DNA from: Paracoccaceae bacterium
GTDB taxonomy: Bacteria > Pseudomonadota > Alphaproteobacteria > Rhodobacterales > Rhodobacteraceae
Assembly: GCA_015487335.1 (NCBI GenBank)
Contig: WFPZ01000222.1
Span: forward strand, 1-8,286
Direction of reading: 5' to 3'
DNA length: 8,286 nt
The notes beneath the pieces are model-generated. The model did not search any database. It was given only the letters and a program-made list of their open reading frames with translations, and was not told where the DNA came from. The translations under genes were made by a program, and so were the position numbers. Numbering within the stretch: position 1 is the first letter of the stretch; every line of letters starts with the position of its first letter. This document shows positions 6,173-8,286 of the stretch, one piece after another.

Positions 6173-6219
6173 CCCCGGCGCCGCGTTCAACAGCCCCCAC
6201 CCAGTACGCGGCGCCGGGG
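6173..6219. repeat. 14-bp perfect stem-loop upstream of the GGT-like gene
   Basis: CCCCGGCGCCGCGT (6173-6186) pairs without mismatch with ACGCGGCGCCGGGG (6206-6219) across a 19-base C-rich loop. It is the longest perfect stem I found between separated arms in the window and ends 79 bases before the GGT-like start. Rightward, the stem is followed by CATACTCTTTCCC, only a weak T-containing tail. It may be a terminator, a leader structure or part of a small RNA. Confidence 0.55.
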
Positions 6220-6264
6220 CATACTCTTTCCCGATCATGGTTGGCATCCGGGTGAACCCGGCCT

Positions 6265-6281
6265 AGGATTTACCGAATCCT
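6265..6281. repeat. Short inverted repeat just before the GGT-like start
   Basis: AGGATT (6265-6270), 5-base spacer, AATCCT (6276-6281). It ends 17 bases before the ATG at 6299. A second small inverted repeat, CCGGGT-GA-ACCCGG (6248-6261), lies immediately upstream. The position would suit an operator or a fold near the ribosome binding site. Confidence 0.35.
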
Positions 6282-6298
6282 GAACGGGGCCTTCCTTC

Positions 6299-7879
6299 AT
6301 GCGTGATTTTCACCTGCCCGGCCGCTCCCCGGTTCTTGCCGTCAACGGCATCTGCGCCACCTCGCACCCTCTGGCAGCGCGTGTGGCTGTCCGGATTCTG
6401 GAAGATGGCGGCAATGCCGCCGATGCGGCGATCGCTGCGGCCATGACCCTCAACATCTGCGAACCGCACATGACGGGGCTTGGCGGCGACTGCTTCGTGC
6501 TGCTCAAGCCACCGGGCGATGAACGGATCGTGGCGCTCAACGGCTCGGGGCGCGCGCCGGCCGGGCTCGATGCGGAGAAACTGCGCGCCGAAGGGCTTGC
6601 CGAGATGCCGCTGAACAGGCCCGAGGCGGTAACGGTGCCCGGCGCGGTGGACGCAATCTGCAAACTGGCGGAAGACTGGGGGCTGCTCGGCCTCGAGGCC
6701 TGCCTCGCCCCGGCGATCCGTCATGCCGAGGAGGGCGTGCCGGTCGCCCCGCGCACCGCCTTCGACTGGCAGATGCATGCTGGAACCCTGCAGGGCGTGG
6801 CGCGCGACTACTACCTTGCAGGCGGGCGCGCGCCGCATGTGGGGCAGGTCTTCCGACACCCCCGGCAGGCGGAGGTTCTGCGCCGGATCGCGCAAGACGG
6901 GCGCGCGGCCTTCTACGAGGGGGAGGTCGCGCAGGACATGGTGGATGCGTTGTGCGCCCAGGGCGGGGCTCACTCCATGGAGGATTTCGCCGCCACCGCC
7001 TGCGACTACACCGTGCCGGTATCGGGCGACTACCGGGGCACGGAGCTGGTGGAGCACCCGCCCAACGGGCAGGGCGCCACGGCGATCCTGCTGGCCAACA
7101 TCCTGGCGCGGTTCGACATCGCCGGGATGGAGCCGTTCGGCGCCGAGCGGGCCCATGTCGAGGCCGAGGCCACGAAGCTGGCCTATGACGCGCGCAACCG
7201 TTTTATCGCCGACCCGGACCACACCACCCGGCTGGAGCACATGCTCTCCCCCGAAACGGCCGATGCGCTGGCCGCCCTGATCGACCCGGCCAGGGCCATG
7301 CCGGACCCGCGTGCCGCCAGCGCCAACGTGCACCGCGAAACCGTCTATCTGACAGTTGTCGACAAGGACCGCATGGCGGTCTCGATGATCTATTCGATCT
7401 ACCACGCCTTCGGCTCGGGGATCGCCTCGCCGAAATTCGGGATCCTGCTGCAGAACCGCGGCGCGGGCTTCACGCTGGAGGCGGGCCATCCCAACGAGGC
7501 GGCCGGCGGCAAACGGCCGATGCACACGATCATTCCGGGGATGCTGCGCCGTGGCGGGCGGCTGCTCATGCCCTTCGGGGTGATGGGCGGGGCCTATCAG
7601 CCCTGCGGCCATGCGCGCCTTGTCAGCAACCTGGTGGATTTCGGCCTTGACCCGCAGGAAGCGATCGATGCGCCGCGCGCCTTCGCCGATGCCGGAGAGC
7701 TGAAGGTGGAGCGCGGCTATCCGGAAGCGGTGCGCCGCGAACTGGCCGGGAAGGGCCACAAGGTGGTGGTGCCCGAGGGGCCCCTGGGCGGCGCCCAGGC
7801 GATACTGATCGACCACGAGAACGGCGTGCTGCTCGGGGCCTCGGACCCGCGCAAGGACGGGGCGGCGATCGGGTATTGA
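6299..7879 (+). CDS. Gamma-glutamyltransferase-family Ntn hydrolase (YwrD/HpxW-like)
   Basis: 526-residue proenzyme of the GGT family. The large-subunit hallmark GGNAADAAIAAAMTLNICEPHMTGLGGDCFVLL (about 38-70) and the FGSGIASPKFGILLQNRGAGF segment are clear. Self-cleavage is expected before Thr348 (in HRETVYLTVVDKD), giving subunits of 347 and 179 residues. Classical GGTs have Thr-Thr-His here; this protein has Thr-Val-Tyr. The C-terminal part (GHPNEAAGGKRPMHTIIPGML, then FGVMGGAYQPCGHARLVSNLVDFGLDPQEAIDAPR) matches the YwrD/HpxW type rather than glutathione-cleaving enzymes. HpxW is an oxamate amidohydrolase in urate/allantoin breakdown. There is no signal peptide, so it is cytosolic, unlike periplasmic E. 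coli GGT. The substrate here is therefore open. No strong ribosome binding site precedes the ATG; the leader is rich in inverted repeats. Confidence 0.9.
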   Translation: MRDFHLPGRSPVLAVNGICATSHPLAARVAVRILEDGGNAADAAIAAAMTLNICEPHMTGLGGDCFVLLKPPGDERIVALNGSGRAPAGLDAEKLRAEGLAEMPLNRPEAVTVPGAVDAICKLAEDWGLLGLEACLAPAIRHAEEGVPVAPRTAFDWQMHAGTLQGVARDYYLAGGRAPHVGQVFRHPRQAEVLRRIAQDGRAAFYEGEVAQDMVDALCAQGGAHSMEDFAATACDYTVPVSGDYRGTELVEHPPNGQGATAILLANILARFDIAGMEPFGAERAHVEAEATKLAYDARNRFIADPDHTTRLEHMLSPETADALAALIDPARAMPDPRAASANVHRETVYLTVVDKDRMAVSMIYSIYHAFGSGIASPKFGILLQNRGAGFTLEAGHPNEAAGGKRPMHTIIPGMLRRGGRLLMPFGVMGGAYQPCGHARLVSNLVDFGLDPQEAIDAPRAFADAGELKVERGYPEAVRRELAGKGHKVVVPEGPLGGAQAILIDHENGVLLGASDPRKDGAAIGY

Positions 7880-7903
7880 AGGGGCGCTCTCGGCCAGGCC
7901 CCT
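7880..7903 (+). terminator. Stem-loop at the end of the GGT-like gene
   Basis: AGGGGC (7880-7885) pairs with GCCCCT (7898-7903) across a 12-base loop, directly after the stop codon. There is no T run, so it is a modest candidate. Confidence 0.3.
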
Positions 7904-7922
7904 CGCGGCAGAAATCAGGAAA

Positions 7923-7943
7923 CCGGAAGGCCGGGCCTTCCGG
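7923..7943. terminator. Bidirectional terminator between GGT-like gene and hspQ
   Basis: CCGGAAGG (7923-7930), loop CCGGG, CCTTCCGG (7936-7943): a compact, perfect stem between two converging genes. Rightward the tail is CCGTTTG; leftward it is TTTCCTGATTTC, a better T-containing tail. It should end hspQ and possibly also the GGT-like transcript. Confidence 0.6.
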
Positions 7944-7960
7944 CCGTTTGCGGCTGCCGC

Positions 7961-8286
7961 TCAGTTGAGCTGGAACTGCAGCGGGTAATGGCCGTCCTCG
8001 AATTCGCCGAACAGGTCGGGCAGGTCCGGGTGGCTCACCGGCTCGCCCGAATAGTCGGCGACGAGGTTCTGCTCCGAGACATAGGCCACGTAGTAGCTCT
8101 GGTCGTTCTCGGCCAGCAGGTGATAGAATGGCTGGTCCTTGGCGGGGCGGCTTTCCTCGGGGATGGCGGCATACCATTCCTCGGTGTTGGAAAACATCGC
8201 GTCCACGTCGAAGACGACACCCCGGAACGGGTGCTTCTTGTGCCGGACGACCTGCCCCAGATGATATTTTGCCCGTGTCTTCAGCA
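7961..8286 (-). CDS. hspQ: Heat shock protein HspQ, 5' end at window edge
   Basis: Leftward frame, complete at the C-terminus and open to the right edge, 107 codons visible (E. coli HspQ has 105). The protein reads LKTRAKYHLGQVVRHKKHPF, then RGVVFDVDAMF, EEWY, PAKDQPFYHLLAEN, SYYVAYVSEQNL and ends HYPLQFQLN. This is the YccV/HspQ fold (hemimethylated-DNA-binding domain family). In enterobacteria HspQ is a small heat-induced protein that modulates Lon proteolysis and affects DnaA stability. The last two bases of the window are TG of an incomplete codon just before Leu-Lys-Thr, which would fit an ATG start one base outside. A GTG at 8206 is an internal valine (in FDVDAM), not the start, because strong family similarity continues upstream of it. 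Confidence 0.92.
   Translation of the reverse strand, partial: LKTRAKYHLGQVVRHKKHPFRGVVFDVDAMFSNTEEWYAAIPEESRPAKDQPFYHLLAENDQSYYVAYVSEQNLVADYSGEPVSHPDLPDLFGEFEDGHYPLQFQLN

Larger units (their letters stand above)
5919..6298. other. Gene-free interval with serial inverted repeats
   Basis: 380 bases between the anti-sigma kinase and the GGT-like gene. Frames crossing it continue out of neighbouring genes in the wrong phase or resemble no known protein. It holds inverted repeats at 5954-5973 (6 bp), 6079-6125 (9 bp), 6173-6219 (14 bp), 6248-6261 (6 bp) and 6265-6281 (6 bp). The first could end the STAS/kinase transcript, although it lacks a T run. The last three lie in what should be the promoter or leader of the GGT-like gene. 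The motif AAATGC recurs at 6091, 6102 and 6132. I see no tRNA or known riboswitch. Confidence 0.5.

Noticed and set aside
5855..6247. 130-residue leftward open frame in the same interval
   Set aside because: Overlaps the kinase gene end, no recognisable motif, and its start has no clear ribosome binding site.
6104..6283. Possible 60-residue protein (MPQIIPGQDKMRR...) in the interval before the GGT-like gene
   Set aside because: It is the tail of a longer shadow frame from inside the kinase gene, has no convincing ribosome binding site, and the 14-bp stem-loop lies within it. No family recognised.
6263..7816. 517-residue leftward open frame opposite the GGT-like gene
   Set aside because: Very long but exactly antisense to a well-conserved gene; composition typical of the mirror frame of GC-rich coding DNA.

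Overview
The window is GC-rich and reads as chromosomal DNA of an alphaproteobacterium, most likely of the Rhodobacterales/Rhodobacteraceae type. The taxonomic guess rests on a DUF2794 protein (a family I know from alphaproteobacteria), the form of the HspQ and NYN proteins, and a STAS/anti-sigma kinase pair that resembles RbaV/RbaW of Rhodobacter. I see no mobile element, CRISPR array, tRNA or rRNA.

Layout from left to right: a NYN-domain (LabA-like) predicted nuclease runs leftward off the edge. Divergent from it, after a 340-bp interval with a perfect 22-bp palindrome, come an SPW-repeat membrane protein and a DUF2794 protein, both rightward. They converge on a leftward block: thiolase, free methionine-(R)-sulfoxide reductase (start overlapping the thiolase stop by 4 bases), an RluA-type pseudouridine synthase and a 1-Cys peroxiredoxin with its own AT-rich upstream region. 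Divergent from the thiolase is a rightward two-gene operon, a STAS anti-anti-sigma factor and a RsbW-like anti-sigma kinase. A 380-bp gene-free interval with several inverted repeats follows, then a cytoplasmic gamma-glutamyltransferase-family Ntn hydrolase (rightward). The right edge holds hspQ (leftward), separated from it by a palindromic terminator region.

Functionally the window is mostly housekeeping with an oxidative and protein-stress flavour (1-Cys Prx, fRMsr, HspQ) plus a partner-switching regulatory pair without its sigma factor or phosphatase. The most interesting points are the RbaVW-like pair, whose first gene carries an 18-bp perfect palindrome near its 5' end, and the structured intergenic leader upstream of the gamma-glutamyltransferase-like gene. 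I did not find a clearly new multi-gene system.
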